A stretch of DNA of 59,283 nt from an uncultured Pseudomonadota bacterium (GCA_903884235.1 CAISEB010000047.1:1-59283); one strand, 5' to 3'; positions 1-11,370 are shown, counted from the first letter of the stretch. The notes: generated from the letters alone by a model not told the origin. Made by a program: numbers and translations.

Positions 1-1
1 C

Positions 2-124
2 GAGATCGAGCGGCTGTTCCGAAGGCTCAAGGGCTTTCGCCGCATCTTCAGCCGCTTCGATAAGCTCGATACCATGTTCATGGCGTTCCTGTGCTTCGCC
101 CTCGTGGTCGAAGCACTTCGTTAG
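2..124 (+). mobile_element. IS5-family transposase, C-terminal end (partial)
   Basis: The last 40 codons of a transposase run into the window from the left and end at a TAG. The residues include the run RRLKGFRRIFSRFDKLD, typical of the C-terminus of IS5-family DDE transposases (the Y-2-R-3-E region lies upstream, outside the window). Directly after the stop, 124-136 reads GTGTGAACAGGCC, which fits the outer end of an IS5-type terminal inverted repeat. The rest of the element is not in the window, so activity cannot be judged. Confidence 0.8.
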
Positions 125-137
125 TGTGAACAGGCCC
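124..137. repeat. Probable right terminal inverted repeat of the IS5-type element
   Basis: GTGTGAACAGGCCC follows the transposase stop. Its reverse complement starts GGGCCTGTTCACAC, the usual form of many IS5-group ends. The left copy is off the window, so the exact end and the target duplication cannot be confirmed. It abuts the stop codon (137-139) of the neighbouring gene on the minus strand. Confidence 0.5.
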
Positions 138-1498
138 TAGAGCGCCCAGGGGCCGAGGCCTGCAAAGCCCCGGTCCTCGAATTGCACGTCGAACGCGCGC
201 CTTGCCGGATCGAACCGGAAGGGCCGGCCCGTCAGCGGGTCGCGGTACGCCTCGCCACCGGCCGCGACGAACGCGGCGACGCGGGCGTCGGGAATGGCCT
301 GGTCCCGGATCGCGACATGGAGCGCGACCAGGCGCTGCAGCTTGGCGAGCTCGCACAGGCGATGCGGGTACACGGCGTAGTCGAACGGGCGGTTGGCGAG
401 GAGGCCCTTCCCGATCGGGTTGTACGTCGCCTCGAGCACCGATGCCCCCGGCGACGGCGCCGGGCCAGGCCCGCCATGCACCTGCCGCTCGCACGCCATC
501 CCGGCGGCCGCCTGCATCGAGAGCGTCTGGCGCCACGCCAGGTTCAGCGTCGCGTTCGGCTGGTAGAAGTAGCGCGTGACGCGCCCGCCGAGGCCCGCCC
601 AGCGACGGTCCGCGCCGTTCGCCGACACGAACCGGTCGGCGTTCGCCGGTTGCGCGAGCGGCGCGAACGCGGCGGCGGCGATCTCGAACTCCCGCCCGTA
701 CGGGCCCGCCAACGAACGCTCGGCATCCGTCATCGGCGCGGCAAGCGCCGCGATCGCCTGCAGCGCCACGCGCGACAGCGTCGCTGCGCGGAGCAGCTCG
801 CCCGCCAGCTGCAGGTCCTGCCGGAACGCCACGGCGAGCACCATCTTGTCGATCAGGGTGATGTCCCGCTCGGCGAGCAGGCGACGCGTGAACAGCGCAT
901 CGTCGCGCAGCCGCAGCGCCGCGGCATCAGCCTGGCCGGCCACGGCGCCGAGCGCGATCTCCGACATCAGCAGGTGCTTGCCGGCCATGAACGACTGCCA
1001 TGCCGGCAGCGGCGAGTCGGGCGTCAGCGGCACCGGGTACTCGAGTCGATGATACGAGGCGACCCGCCTGTAGCGCTCGAGCAGCCGGCGATTGGCGTCG
1101 ACCAGATCCTGCAACTCCCGGGGATGAGCCGCGGCGCGCGCGAGGCAGGGCGTGCGGCTGGGGTCCGGCGAGCACAGGTCGAGCCGGTCGCCGGCGAACG
1201 GGGTGCGCGCGACGGCGGGGTCCAGGTTCCAGTCGTACGAGCCGCGCCGGGCCGCGCGGTAGCGCCCGACCATCGCCCGCCCGACCTCGGCGGGCACGGC
1301 GGCATCCCGGACGTCGAATGCAATCAGTTCGAAATAGAGATTGTCGGCCGGCGCGACGTCGGCATGGGGATTGGCGAGCGCGGTCGCCGCCGCCGGCTCC
1401 AGCACCTCGTCACGGGCGTTGCGCAGCACCACCCACAGCGCCAACACAACCACCACGCTCACCGCAAGCCCGAGGACGAGGAACAGCGCCCTGCGCAT
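137..1498 (-). CDS. Membrane-anchored protein of unknown function
   Basis: A 453-residue protein that I cannot assign to a named family. It starts with MRRAL followed by a long hydrophobic segment (about residues 4-25), so it is probably held in the inner membrane with a large periplasmic domain rich in alpha helix. Near the C-terminus is a segment reading YRDPLTGRPFRFD, which recurs in uncharacterised secreted proteins that end in a short beta region. The ATG at 1498 is divergent from the secreted protein at 1815. The stop codon lies exactly at the IS5-type end, so the natural C-terminus may have been altered by the insertion. Confidence 0.7.
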   Translation of the reverse strand: MRRALFLVLGLAVSVVVVLALWVVLRNARDEVLEPAAATALANPHADVAPADNLYFELIAFDVRDAAVPAEVGRAMVGRYRAARRGSYDWNLDPAVARTPFAGDRLDLCSPDPSRTPCLARAAAHPRELQDLVDANRRLLERYRRVASYHRLEYPVPLTPDSPLPAWQSFMAGKHLLMSEIALGAVAGQADAAALRLRDDALFTRRLLAERDITLIDKMVLAVAFRQDLQLAGELLRAATLSRVALQAIAALAAPMTDAERSLAGPYGREFEIAAAAFAPLAQPANADRFVSANGADRRWAGLGGRVTRYFYQPNATLNLAWRQTLSMQAAAGMACERQVHGGPGPAPSPGASVLEATYNPIGKGLLANRPFDYAVYPHRLCELAKLQRLVALHVAIRDQAIPDARVAAFVAAGGEAYRDPLTGRPFRFDPARRAFDVQFEDRGFAGLGPWAL

Positions 1499-1670
1499 CG
1501 CGGACCCTCGCGAATCACCGCGGGATTCTTCGTTCCCGCGCCTGCAGTCTACCCGGCCGCGCGGCGCACCCGGGACACGGAATGCAGGCCGCCGCGGCGC
1601 GTCACCGAGGTTTGATCAGGCGCTCCGCTACGAAGGCTCGCGGCGCGGCCAGCCCCGCATCCAAGCAACT

Positions 1671-1686
1671 GTTTCCCAAGGGAAAC
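1671..1686. promoter_or_regulatory. Perfect inverted repeat, possible operator
   Basis: GTTTCCC, AA, GGGAAAC: seven-base arms around a two-base centre, typical of a dimeric regulator site. It lies about 130 bases upstream of the plus-strand ATG at 1815. No regulator is identified. Confidence 0.35.
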
Positions 1687-1720
1687 CAATCCCATCCGCG
1701 CAACGGATACGGCCGATTGG
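1686..1720. promoter_or_regulatory. Nested stem-loop
   Basis: CCAATC (1686-1691) pairs with GATTGG (1715-1720), and inside it ATCCG (1694-1698) pairs with CGGAT (1704-1708) around the loop CGCAA. It could be RNA structure in the leader of the gene at 1815 or an overlapping protein site. Confidence 0.3.
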
Positions 1721-1744
1721 GAGCGAATCCCGCGCCCGACGCGG

Positions 1745-1765
1745 GTGGATTTGCCTAGAATCCAC
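1745..1765. promoter_or_regulatory. Inverted repeat upstream of secreted protein gene
   Basis: GTGGATT (1745-1751) and AATCCAC (1759-1765) are perfect 7-base arms around the 7-base loop TGCCTAG, ending 50 bases before the ATG at 1815. It is a hairpin or operator candidate. Confidence 0.3.
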
Positions 1766-1814
1766 ACGCCCGCGCACATCGCCGGGCCGCCACCCTGTCC
1801 GAGGTTCAGACGTC

Positions 1815-2861
1815 ATGCCGAGTCCCGCCCCCCTCGCCCGCAAGCTCGCCCGGCTGTGCGCGACGCTCGCACTCACGCTGCCGCTCGCGGCGCATGGCGA
1901 AGCCCCGAGCGGACGCAGCGCGGCACTCGAGAGCCTGGCGACGATCCAGTGCAAGAGCTTCGCTCAGCTCGAGGCGAGCTACCACAAGCAGTTCGCGACG
2001 CGCATGCGCGACTGGAGCCTCGCGCAGCTGGCGGACCTGCAGGGCCGGCCGGTGCTGTACCTGTTCTCGGGACCGGACATCGTCACGACGATGGCGCTGT
2101 TCCCGAATGCCTCGCACCTCGTCCTCGTCGCCGACCAGAAGCCCGAGTACGAGCTGCTCTCGCAGGCCGACAGCGATTCGCCCGAAAAGACCGAGCGCGA
2201 GTGCCGCATGCTGTCGTTCTTCTCGCACCTCGGCTACTACCGGACGGACGACCTGAACGGCAAGGTCGGGACCCGTCCCCGGTTCATGAAGCTGCTCGCC
2301 TACTCGATCGCGTTTGGCGGCGCGACGATCACGAACGCAGAACTGCTTGGCATCGGCGCCGGCGGGGAGCTGCAAGGATTTCCGCCCGGCACGGCCCGCA
2401 AGCCCCAGGGCGTGCGCTTCACGGCGCAGCGACGCGACGGCGGCACGCTGACGGTCGACTACCTCGTGATCGACCTCGCGAACCACGGCCTCAAGGCGGA
2501 TCCCGCCGCGCTCGCGTTCCTGCGTCACGCGGGTGGCGACGTGCTGTTCCTGAAGTCGGCCTCGCACCTGCTGCAGAGTCCGCACTTCTCGGTGCTGGCG
2601 GACCTGCTGATGTCGCCGCCGGCGCAGTTCGTCGTGCAGGACGAGACGGGCCTCGGCGTCGACCGGCTCAACAAGGCCTACCAGCTCACGCTGTACGGCA
2701 AGTTCACCGACCCGCAGGCGCTCTGGGCACACAACGCATCCGCGCACGCGTTCGCGGACGAATACGCGACGCACGAGGTCAAGGGCGCGCTGCCGTTCAC
2801 GATCGGCTACGAGAAGAAGGCGGGATCCGCGCTGATCGTCGGGCGCCGTTCGACGCCCTGA
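1815..2861 (+). CDS. Secreted protein of unknown function
   Basis: A 348-residue product with a clear signal peptide: charged start, hydrophobic core LCATLALTLPL and an AHGEA-like cleavage region near residue 25. I chose the ATG at 1815 because the signal peptide starts there; longer versions add arginine-rich sequence without coding character. The mature part carries PVLYLFSGPDIVTTMALFPN around residues 77-96, a pattern I associate with uncharacterised secreted proteins rather than any enzyme I can name. The gene is divergent from 137-1498 and ends 6 bases from the convergent M23 peptidase gene. Confidence 0.75.
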   Translation: MPSPAPLARKLARLCATLALTLPLAAHGEAPSGRSAALESLATIQCKSFAQLEASYHKQFATRMRDWSLAQLADLQGRPVLYLFSGPDIVTTMALFPNASHLVLVADQKPEYELLSQADSDSPEKTERECRMLSFFSHLGYYRTDDLNGKVGTRPRFMKLLAYSIAFGGATITNAELLGIGAGGELQGFPPGTARKPQGVRFTAQRRDGGTLTVDYLVIDLANHGLKADPAALAFLRHAGGDVLFLKSASHLLQSPHFSVLADLLMSPPAQFVVQDETGLGVDRLNKAYQLTLYGKFTDPQALWAHNASAHAFADEYATHEVKGALPFTIGYEKKAGSALIVGRRSTP

Positions 2862-2867
2862 GCGGAC

Positions 2868-4328
2868 TCAGCGGTAGCCGGCCAGGGCGTGGTCGGCGAC
2901 GGGCCGCGGCGTCAGGTCGGCGGCCGCGGGCGCCGCGAGCACCGGCCCGAGGCCGGTCCGTGCCAGGCGATCGGTCGCATCGGCGATCAGGGTCTGGCGC
3001 ATCATCGGCAGGTAGTCCACCGGCCGCATCGACCACAGCCCGAACGCGAGCCGTTCGTCGAGCGGATCGAAGTAGACGCCATCGCGCCTGATCTCGAAGT
3101 GCAGGTGCGGGCCGGTCGAGAACCCGGTCGAGCCGACGTAGCCGATCTCGGAGCCGCGACGGACCTCGCTGCCGACTTCGATGTCGGGCGCGAAGCCGCT
3201 CAGGTGCGCGTAGCGGGTCGTGTATCCGCCGGCGTGCTCGATCACGATCAGGTTGCCGTAGCCGCCGCGGGGGCCGACGTCGATCACCCGTCCATCCGCG
3301 ACGCTGATCACGGGCGCACCGGCCGGCGCCGCGAAATCCACGCCGACGTGCGTGCCGCGGCGCGTCGAACGCGCCATCACCAGGCGCGTCTTGTGGCCGG
3401 AGCGGCGGGTCACAGGATGCCGCACCGTCGTACGGAAGTTGCCGATCCCGCGGGAGATGCGCGTGAACGTGACCGGCGCGGTCCACAGCGCATGTTCGAA
3501 TGACGTGCCGTCCGGCGCGAAGTAGCCGCCCGGGAGACCCTCCCGATCGATCCACAGCGCCTCGCGGACGACGTCCCGGGTCCCGCCCTCGACCACCTCG
3601 ACGCTCAGCAGCCGGCCCGCATCGACACCGGATCCCGTGCCATAGGCGGCGCGCACCAGGAAGCCGTCGTCCGACGCATCCCCGCTCGGGGCATGCAGCA
3701 GCGGAACGAGGGCGGTCAGCGAATACAGCACCTCGGCGGGAACCGCCGCCTGCAGGTCCGGTTCGCGGGCGGAGACCTCGCGCAGCGGCATCGTCACCGT
3801 CGTGACGTCGCGGATCGTCGAGGATAGGTCCTCGACGCGCAGTTCGACCGCCGCGACCGGCGATTCCCGCCACAGCATCACGAGCCGGTCCGGCGCGCCA
3901 TCGGCACCCGGCACGTGCAGGCCGAGCGCACGAACAGTGCCGCTGCGCGTGACGGTCAGCGCATACGGCACGCAGTCGGTGACGGCATCCAGCGCATCGG
4001 GCGCACCCCGCTGGAGGGTCGCGACGACATCCGCGTCGTAGACGCCCACCGACGCGAGCAGGTCTTCCGCGCGACGGCTCGCTGCGGCGCAACCGTGTCG
4101 CACCGAACCACCGCTGAGATCGGCGTCGGCAACGACGTCCGGCTTCGCGCCGGGCTTCAGGTGCACGACCTTGTGCTTGGTGGCCTTGCCCGCCTTCGCG
4201 TGGTGGACGTGCGATGCGTGGTGGGGTTTGGCGGTCGTGTCGGCCAGCGCGTACCGGCAGGGCAATGCGCTCAGCACGAGCGCCCCTGCGCCGAGCACGA
4301 GGCGGGTCGCGACGCCGGGAACCCGCAT
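2868..4328 (-). CDS. M23-family metallopeptidase (murein endopeptidase-like), exported
   Basis: A 486-residue protein with an N-terminal signal peptide, a His/Lys-rich linker (about residues 34-58), a central region of unknown fold and a C-terminal peptidase M23 (LytM/DD-endopeptidase) domain at about 320-440. The zinc ligands are visible: HVGVD (H327, D331) and PHLHFE (H408, H410), with a further catalytic His in YAHLSG (H375). M23 enzymes with all ligands usually cut cell-wall cross-links in the periplasm. The stop of the upstream hydrolase lies 2 bases before this ATG, so the two are probably co-transcribed. Confidence 0.9.
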   Translation of the reverse strand: MRVPGVATRLVLGAGALVLSALPCRYALADTTAKPHHASHVHHAKAGKATKHKVVHLKPGAKPDVVADADLSGGSVRHGCAAASRRAEDLLASVGVYDADVVATLQRGAPDALDAVTDCVPYALTVTRSGTVRALGLHVPGADGAPDRLVMLWRESPVAAVELRVEDLSSTIRDVTTVTMPLREVSAREPDLQAAVPAEVLYSLTALVPLLHAPSGDASDDGFLVRAAYGTGSGVDAGRLLSVEVVEGGTRDVVREALWIDREGLPGGYFAPDGTSFEHALWTAPVTFTRISRGIGNFRTTVRHPVTRRSGHKTRLVMARSTRRGTHVGVDFAAPAGAPVISVADGRVIDVGPRGGYGNLIVIEHAGGYTTRYAHLSGFAPDIEVGSEVRRGSEIGYVGSTGFSTGPHLHFEIRRDGVYFDPLDERLAFGLWSMRPVDYLPMMRQTLIADATDRLARTGLGPVLAAPAAADLTPRPVADHALAGYR

Positions 4329-4330
4329 GC

Positions 4331-5194
4331 TCAGTGGACGTCCTCGAGGAAACGCTCGAGGTCGGCGTTGAACTCCGCCGCGGCGTCGACGAACAGCGCA
4401 TGCCCTGCAGAGGGGTATACGGTCACGCGGGCGCCCGGCAGGTGCGCGACGAGCGCTGCCCCCTGCTCGCGAAGCCGTGGCGTGATCGCGTACAGCACGG
4501 GGACCCCTTCCTTGTAAATGACGGTTTTATAGTATTCGCGCGGATAGGGTTTCGCCAGCAGTTCCTGTGCGATGTCATTCGGGACACGCAACACGGACTG
4601 GTCTATCAGGTCAATGAATTCAGGAGGTTGTGGCGTGTGGAACATGCTCCGCACGAACGCCCGCAACCGCTCCACACGCTCGGCTGCTGTCTCCGTTGCA
4701 CGACGCTTGGCGGGCGCGGCGCGCGGCGGCTGGGCCTCGCCGATCGAATTGTCGATCAGCACCATCGCCTTCAGGCCGTGGGGGTGGAAACGATGGACGT
4801 AGTCGAGGCCTTCCATGACGCCGAGCGACCAGCCCACCAGCACGAAGTCACCCGGCGCAACGTGCTCGACGAACTCGCTGATGTCACGCGCGCGCAGCTC
4901 CGGCGTATGCCGGCCGGCATACGCCGCGGATTGACCCTGCGACCGCGGGCTGAGGGCGAATACATGGTAGTGGCTGGAGAGCGCGCGCAGCTGTCCGTCG
5001 AAGATCTCCGCCGGCATCAGCCAGCCGGGTATGAACACGAGCGTCCGCCCGGTGGTCCCGGCCTCGCGGTAGTGCAGCCGGACGCCGTCACTCGTGTGAA
5101 AATATCCGTCCTGGATCTCGTCGGCGCACGCTGCGGCGCCGACCAGCAGCAGTGCGGCCACGCCCATCCACCACCGCTTCCGGATTCGACGCAA
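4331..5194 (-). CDS. Exported alpha/beta-hydrolase
   Basis: A 287-residue serine hydrolase. The nucleophile elbow is GWSLG (S123) and the catalytic His is in SAGHALFVD (about H265). The start appears to be TTG at 5194, because it gives a proper signal peptide (MRRIRKRWWMGVAALLLVG...); the first ATG, at 5167, would lose the charged part. The protein therefore acts in the periplasm or outside. The substrate is not clear from sequence. It lies head to head with the APC permease (26 bases between starts) and 2 bases upstream of the M23 gene. Confidence 0.85.
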   Translation of the reverse strand: MRRIRKRWWMGVAALLLVGAAACADEIQDGYFHTSDGVRLHYREAGTTGRTLVFIPGWLMPAEIFDGQLRALSSHYHVFALSPRSQGQSAAYAGRHTPELRARDISEFVEHVAPGDFVLVGWSLGVMEGLDYVHRFHPHGLKAMVLIDNSIGEAQPPRAAPAKRRATETAAERVERLRAFVRSMFHTPQPPEFIDLIDQSVLRVPNDIAQELLAKPYPREYYKTVIYKEGVPVLYAITPRLREQGAALVAHLPGARVTVYPSAGHALFVDAAAEFNADLERFLEDVH

Positions 5195-5220
5195 CGTTCG
5201 ATGCTCCCCGAGGACCGCAG

Positions 5221-6552
5221 ATGACGGCAGCGCAGCCCAAACCCGTGCTGAACACGATCGACATCATATCGTTGATCGTCGGCACCGTCGTCGGCGCGGG
5301 CATCTTCAAGGCGCCGGCACTCGTCGCCGGCCAGATCGGCGGCGACGCGGCACTGCTCGGGGTCTGGGCGCTCGGCGGCCTGGTCTCGATCATCGGCGCG
5401 CTGTGCTACGCGGAACTGGCGACGACATTCCCAAACGTGGGCGGCGAGTACCACTTCCTCGGCGAGGCCTACGGCAGGAAGGTCGCCTTCCTCTATGCAT
5501 GGGCGCGGTCCACCGTGATCGTGACCGGCTCGATCGCCATGCTCGCAGTGACGCTCGGCGACTACCTCACGCCGGTTGTGGCACTCGGAGCGTATTCGAC
5601 GACGTGGTGGGCTGTCATTGTCGTCGTCGTCCTCAGCGGATTGAATGCGCTGGGAATCCGCGAGGCGAAGACCGCCCAGAACCTGTTCACGGCGCTCGAG
5701 GTGATCGCGGTGCTGGCAGTCGTCGTCGCCGGGGTCATCGCGCACGGCACCCCGGTCGCCACCCCGCCCGCCGCTGTCGCGTCCAGCGCACCGCTCGGGG
5801 GCCGGCTCGGGCTCGCGATGGTCTTCGTGCTGCTGACCTACGGCGGCTGGAACGAGGCGGCGTACATCTCCGCGGAAGCGCGCGATCGGCGGCGCGGCGT
5901 GGCGAACGGCCTGCTGCTCGGTCTCGGTGCCGTCACGCTGCTGTACCTGCTGGTCAACGCCGCCTACCTGTACGGCCTCGGGCACGCCGCGGTCGCCGCG
6001 TCGACGACGCCCGCGGCAGACCTGTTCCGGCTCGCATTCGGCACGAATTCGGGGACCCTGCTCGGCGGCATGGTGGCGTTCTCATGCATGAAGTCGATCA
6101 ACGCGACGATCTTCTTCGGCGCGCGCAGCGGTTACGCGCTCGGGCGCGACTGGCGCGTGTTCCGCTGGCTCGGCCACTGGCATGAAGTCGGCGCGCCGCG
6201 CCGCGCGATCGCCCTGCAGGCCCTGGTCTCGCTTGCGCTGATTGGCCTCGCCGCGCTGACCCGCAACGGCTTCCAGTCGATCGTCGAGTTCACGGCACCG
6301 GTGTTCTGGCTGTTCATCCTGCTGGTCGCGCTGTCGCTGTTCGTCCTGCGGCATCGCCGCCCCGACCTGCCGCGCACCTTCCGCGTACCGCTCTACCCGC
6401 TCATCCCGGCCCTGTTCGCGCTGAACGCCGGCTGGCTGCTCTGGTCGAGCGTGTCCTACACCGGCTACGGCGCGCTGGTCGGCGTCGCGTTCCTGGCAGT
6501 CGGGATCATCCCCATGCTGCTCGAGCCGGGCGCGACGCCCGGCCGGGGATAG
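5221..6552 (+). CDS. APC-family amino acid/amine permease
   Basis: A 443-residue inner-membrane transporter with about 12 hydrophobic helices. TM1 contains GTVVGAGIFKAPA, the unwound-helix substrate-binding signature of the amino acid-polyamine-organocation family (GxGIF type). The ATG at 5221 is preceded by AGGA at 5211. The family imports amino acids or polyamines by H+ symport or exchange; the exact substrate cannot be read from sequence. Its neighbours (amidohydrolase, deacetylase, second APC permease) suggest amine or amino acid release and uptake. It is convergent with the amidohydrolase gene. Confidence 0.9.
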   Translation: MTAAQPKPVLNTIDIISLIVGTVVGAGIFKAPALVAGQIGGDAALLGVWALGGLVSIIGALCYAELATTFPNVGGEYHFLGEAYGRKVAFLYAWARSTVIVTGSIAMLAVTLGDYLTPVVALGAYSTTWWAVIVVVVLSGLNALGIREAKTAQNLFTALEVIAVLAVVVAGVIAHGTPVATPPAAVASSAPLGGRLGLAMVFVLLTYGGWNEAAYISAEARDRRRGVANGLLLGLGAVTLLYLLVNAAYLYGLGHAAVAASTTPAADLFRLAFGTNSGTLLGGMVAFSCMKSINATIFFGARSGYALGRDWRVFRWLGHWHEVGAPRRAIALQALVSLALIGLAALTRNGFQSIVEFTAPVFWLFILLVALSLFVLRHRRPDLPRTFRVPLYPLIPALFALNAGWLLWSSVSYTGYGALVGVAFLAVGIIPMLLEPGATPGRG

Positions 6553-6576
6553 GCGCCGCCGCGCGCGCGACCGTCG

Positions 6577-8583
6577 CTATTTCTGCGCGCGATAGACGCG
6601 CCTGCCCATGAACCACGTCTCCCGCACGCGCGTCGCTGCGATGTCGTCCGCATGGCCTGCAGCGGCCAGCCTCAGCAGGTCGCGGTCGACGACGACGAAG
6701 TCGGCGGACTTGCCCACTTCGAGAGACCCGGCCTCGTGGTCGATTCCCTGCCAACGCGCTCCGTTGATCGTGTAGGCCTGCAGCACGTCGTCGATGGTGA
6801 TCGCCTGCGCGGGGTTCAGCGCAGGAGACCCCGGCACGTGGCGCGTCAGCGCCCGCGAGATGTTGACGAAGGGTCGCGGATCGCGCGTCTCGACCGGGGC
6901 GTCGGAGCCCGCGGCCAGGATCGCCCCGGCATCGCGGGTCGCCCGCACCGGATAGGCATTCGCGTCGTAGAAACTGGCCGGCCCATGCAGCTGGTCGTAG
7001 CCATTGCCCGCCACTCTTTGCACGAACGGGATGACCGTCATGTCGTAGTCCGGGTCGACGTTCGCCCAGGCGTAGGTGTAGGCGATGTACAGGTGGTCGC
7101 GCCCGATCCTGGCGACGTCCTCCGGCCGCGCCAGCTGGATATGGGCCAGGCCGTCGCGGGTCGTGGTCACGCCGTCGGCCGCGCGCGCCGCCTCGATCGC
7201 ATCGACCGCGGTGCGCACGGCGCGATCGCCAATCACGTGGATGTGCAGGTTGAACCCCGCGAGGTGGAACTGCCTCGCGAACTCGAGGATCACCTCGCGC
7301 GGGTGCTGCAGCTGGCCGTTTGAAATCGCGCACTGCGCCGGGTGGTAGCCGTGCGCCCGGGTGAAGGCGGTCGCCGCCCCATCCGATGCGAAGCGGGCAG
7401 GGTCCGCGCGGACCTCGGCGCAGGCCGGCGAGCCGGTGTCGACGTAGCCCGTGACCGTCGCGCGGCCCGCGGCATCGGTGGCGAAGATCGGCTGCAGCAG
7501 GGGGGCGAGCAGCGCGCCGTTCGGCAGGGTCGGTGGCACCGCGAACGGATTGCCCTCGATGACGCCGTCCGCGAACAGCTTCACCATGTCCGCCCGGATC
7601 AGCGGATTGTCCTGGTACTTCTCGCGCACGGCGCGCGCCTTCGCGACCATGGCCGGGTAGTCGACCGTACCGTCATCGCGGCGGAAGCGGGACGGATCGT
7701 AGAACTGCGCCAGCGTCGTGCGCACCGTGAGTTGCCCGGCGCGTTGCAGCGTGTCCCACACCTCGTAGCCCGCGGGATCCGCCATCGCATCGGTCATCGC
7801 GGTGATCCCGACGCTGTTCATGCGCCGGGGGATCGCGGCCGGGTCCTTCAGCACGCGCTCGAGTTCGGGGTAGACCATGCTGCGCGGATTGATCGTGTAG
7901 CGCGCATCCTCGTTGACCGCGCCGTTCGGCTCGCCGCTGGCATCCACCCCGATGATCCGGGCATACGCGGCGAAATCGGTGCCGAGCGTCGCCTTGGTGA
8001 TGCCCACCACCGACCCGGCCGCGTTTCTCGCGCTGGACAGGGCGAGCGTGTTGAACGCCGAATGGTGAGCGTCATTGCCGAGCAACTGCACCTGGCGCGT
8101 GGTCGATGCCTTGTCCAGCGCCACGCGCAGCGTCGGATATTCAGGGTCCGGCTGATTGCCCGATGCGTAGTTCCACTGATGCACCAGCAGGCGGCTGCCG
8201 GGCGCGACGGGGTACTTCCGCAGGCATTCCCGCACGAACGCCGACATCTGGCGCAACGACACGACCTTGCTGTCGAGGTCGCAGACCTTCAGGTCGACGG
8301 TATCGATGGGGTGCAGGTGCGCATCCACGAGCCCGGGCAGCACGAATGCGCCCCGGAGGTTTCGAACCTGGGTCTTCGGCCCGACGAATTCGCGGGCACC
8401 CGCCGCGCTGCCCACGTACACGAGCCGGCCGCCCGTGACGGCAAAGGCCTCGGCGAGACCCGCCGGCCCGGAGGTATAGATTCGACCGCCCGTGACCACG
8501 AGATCGGCCGGACCCGCGGCGACCGCGGCGGACGCGCACAGGGTCATGACCACCGCCAAGACCGTTCCGAACTTCCGTCCCAT
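6577..8583 (-). CDS. Exported amidohydrolase (YtcJ-like, amidohydrolase family 3)
   Basis: A 668-residue metal-dependent hydrolase. After a signal peptide (MGRKFGTVLAVVMTLCASAA) comes the small beta-sandwich LVVTGGRIYT, then the TIM-barrel metal motif VDAHLHPID, later HIHVIGDRA and AGSDAPVE, and a closing ITIDDVLQAYTINGA segment. This is the layout of the YtcJ branch of the amidohydrolase superfamily, which hydrolyses amide or ester bonds in small molecules. I chose the internal ATG at 8583 because it starts the signal peptide; the longer form to 8643 would bury it. It is divergent from the TonB-dependent receptor, which may import the substrate. Confidence 0.88.
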   Translation of the reverse strand: MGRKFGTVLAVVMTLCASAAVAAGPADLVVTGGRIYTSGPAGLAEAFAVTGGRLVYVGSAAGAREFVGPKTQVRNLRGAFVLPGLVDAHLHPIDTVDLKVCDLDSKVVSLRQMSAFVRECLRKYPVAPGSRLLVHQWNYASGNQPDPEYPTLRVALDKASTTRQVQLLGNDAHHSAFNTLALSSARNAAGSVVGITKATLGTDFAAYARIIGVDASGEPNGAVNEDARYTINPRSMVYPELERVLKDPAAIPRRMNSVGITAMTDAMADPAGYEVWDTLQRAGQLTVRTTLAQFYDPSRFRRDDGTVDYPAMVAKARAVREKYQDNPLIRADMVKLFADGVIEGNPFAVPPTLPNGALLAPLLQPIFATDAAGRATVTGYVDTGSPACAEVRADPARFASDGAATAFTRAHGYHPAQCAISNGQLQHPREVILEFARQFHLAGFNLHIHVIGDRAVRTAVDAIEAARAADGVTTTRDGLAHIQLARPEDVARIGRDHLYIAYTYAWANVDPDYDMTVIPFVQRVAGNGYDQLHGPASFYDANAYPVRATRDAGAILAAGSDAPVETRDPRPFVNISRALTRHVPGSPALNPAQAITIDDVLQAYTINGARWQGIDHEAGSLEVGKSADFVVVDRDLLRLAAAGHADDIAATRVRETWFMGRRVYRAQK

Positions 8584-8897
8584 GCCCACTCCTCGCGCGG
8601 CGATGCCGCAGTGTCGATGAAGGCGTCGAGCCAACCGGCCCACGCCGGCGCGCCCCGGATCTTCGCATCGGCCCGGCCGTACGCAAAGTCGATCGCCAGT
8701 GTCGTATTATCGCTGGGCCTGACCGAAAATCCCGGGTAACGTACGGATAGGCCGGAGTGGCTCGCTTACAACAAGAAGAATGACAGGTTGCGGTCGAAAG
8801 ACCCGCGACCTTTTGGGGGAGCGGTACGACGCGATGGAATGCCGCATCGTGGGATGGAGCCTGTAGCCGATTTTTGCTAACGACAAGGGGACGAAGC
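8584..8897. other. Divergent intergenic region between amidohydrolase and TonB-dependent receptor
   Basis: A 314-base non-coding gap. Its main feature is a GAAA-capped hairpin followed by TTTT (8786-8814) inside the likely leader of the receptor gene. A clear ribosome-binding sequence (AAGGGG, 8885-8890) lies in front of the ATG at 8898. I found no convincing -35/-10 pair. Confidence 0.55.
8786..8814 (+). terminator. Terminator-like hairpin in the leader of the TonB-dependent receptor gene
   Basis: GGTTGCGG (8786-8793) pairs with CCGCGACC (8803-8810), with one G-U pair. A further TC/GA pair closes a GAAA tetraloop (one bulged C), and TTTT follows at 8811-8814. No plus-strand gene lies upstream, so it would act as an attenuator or as leader structure 83 bases before the start codon. 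Confidence 0.4.
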
Positions 8898-11357
<2,460 letters not shown>

Positions 11358-11370
11358 GGCGGTAGACTCG

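Larger units (their letters stand above)
1499..1814. other. Divergent intergenic region with three inverted repeats
   Basis: This 316-base gap separates two divergent genes and must hold both promoters. I found no convincing coding sequence. It contains a 7-2-7 palindrome (1671-1686), a nested hairpin (1686-1720) and a 7-7-7 inverted repeat (1745-1765), all on the side of the plus-strand gene. Confidence 0.6.
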
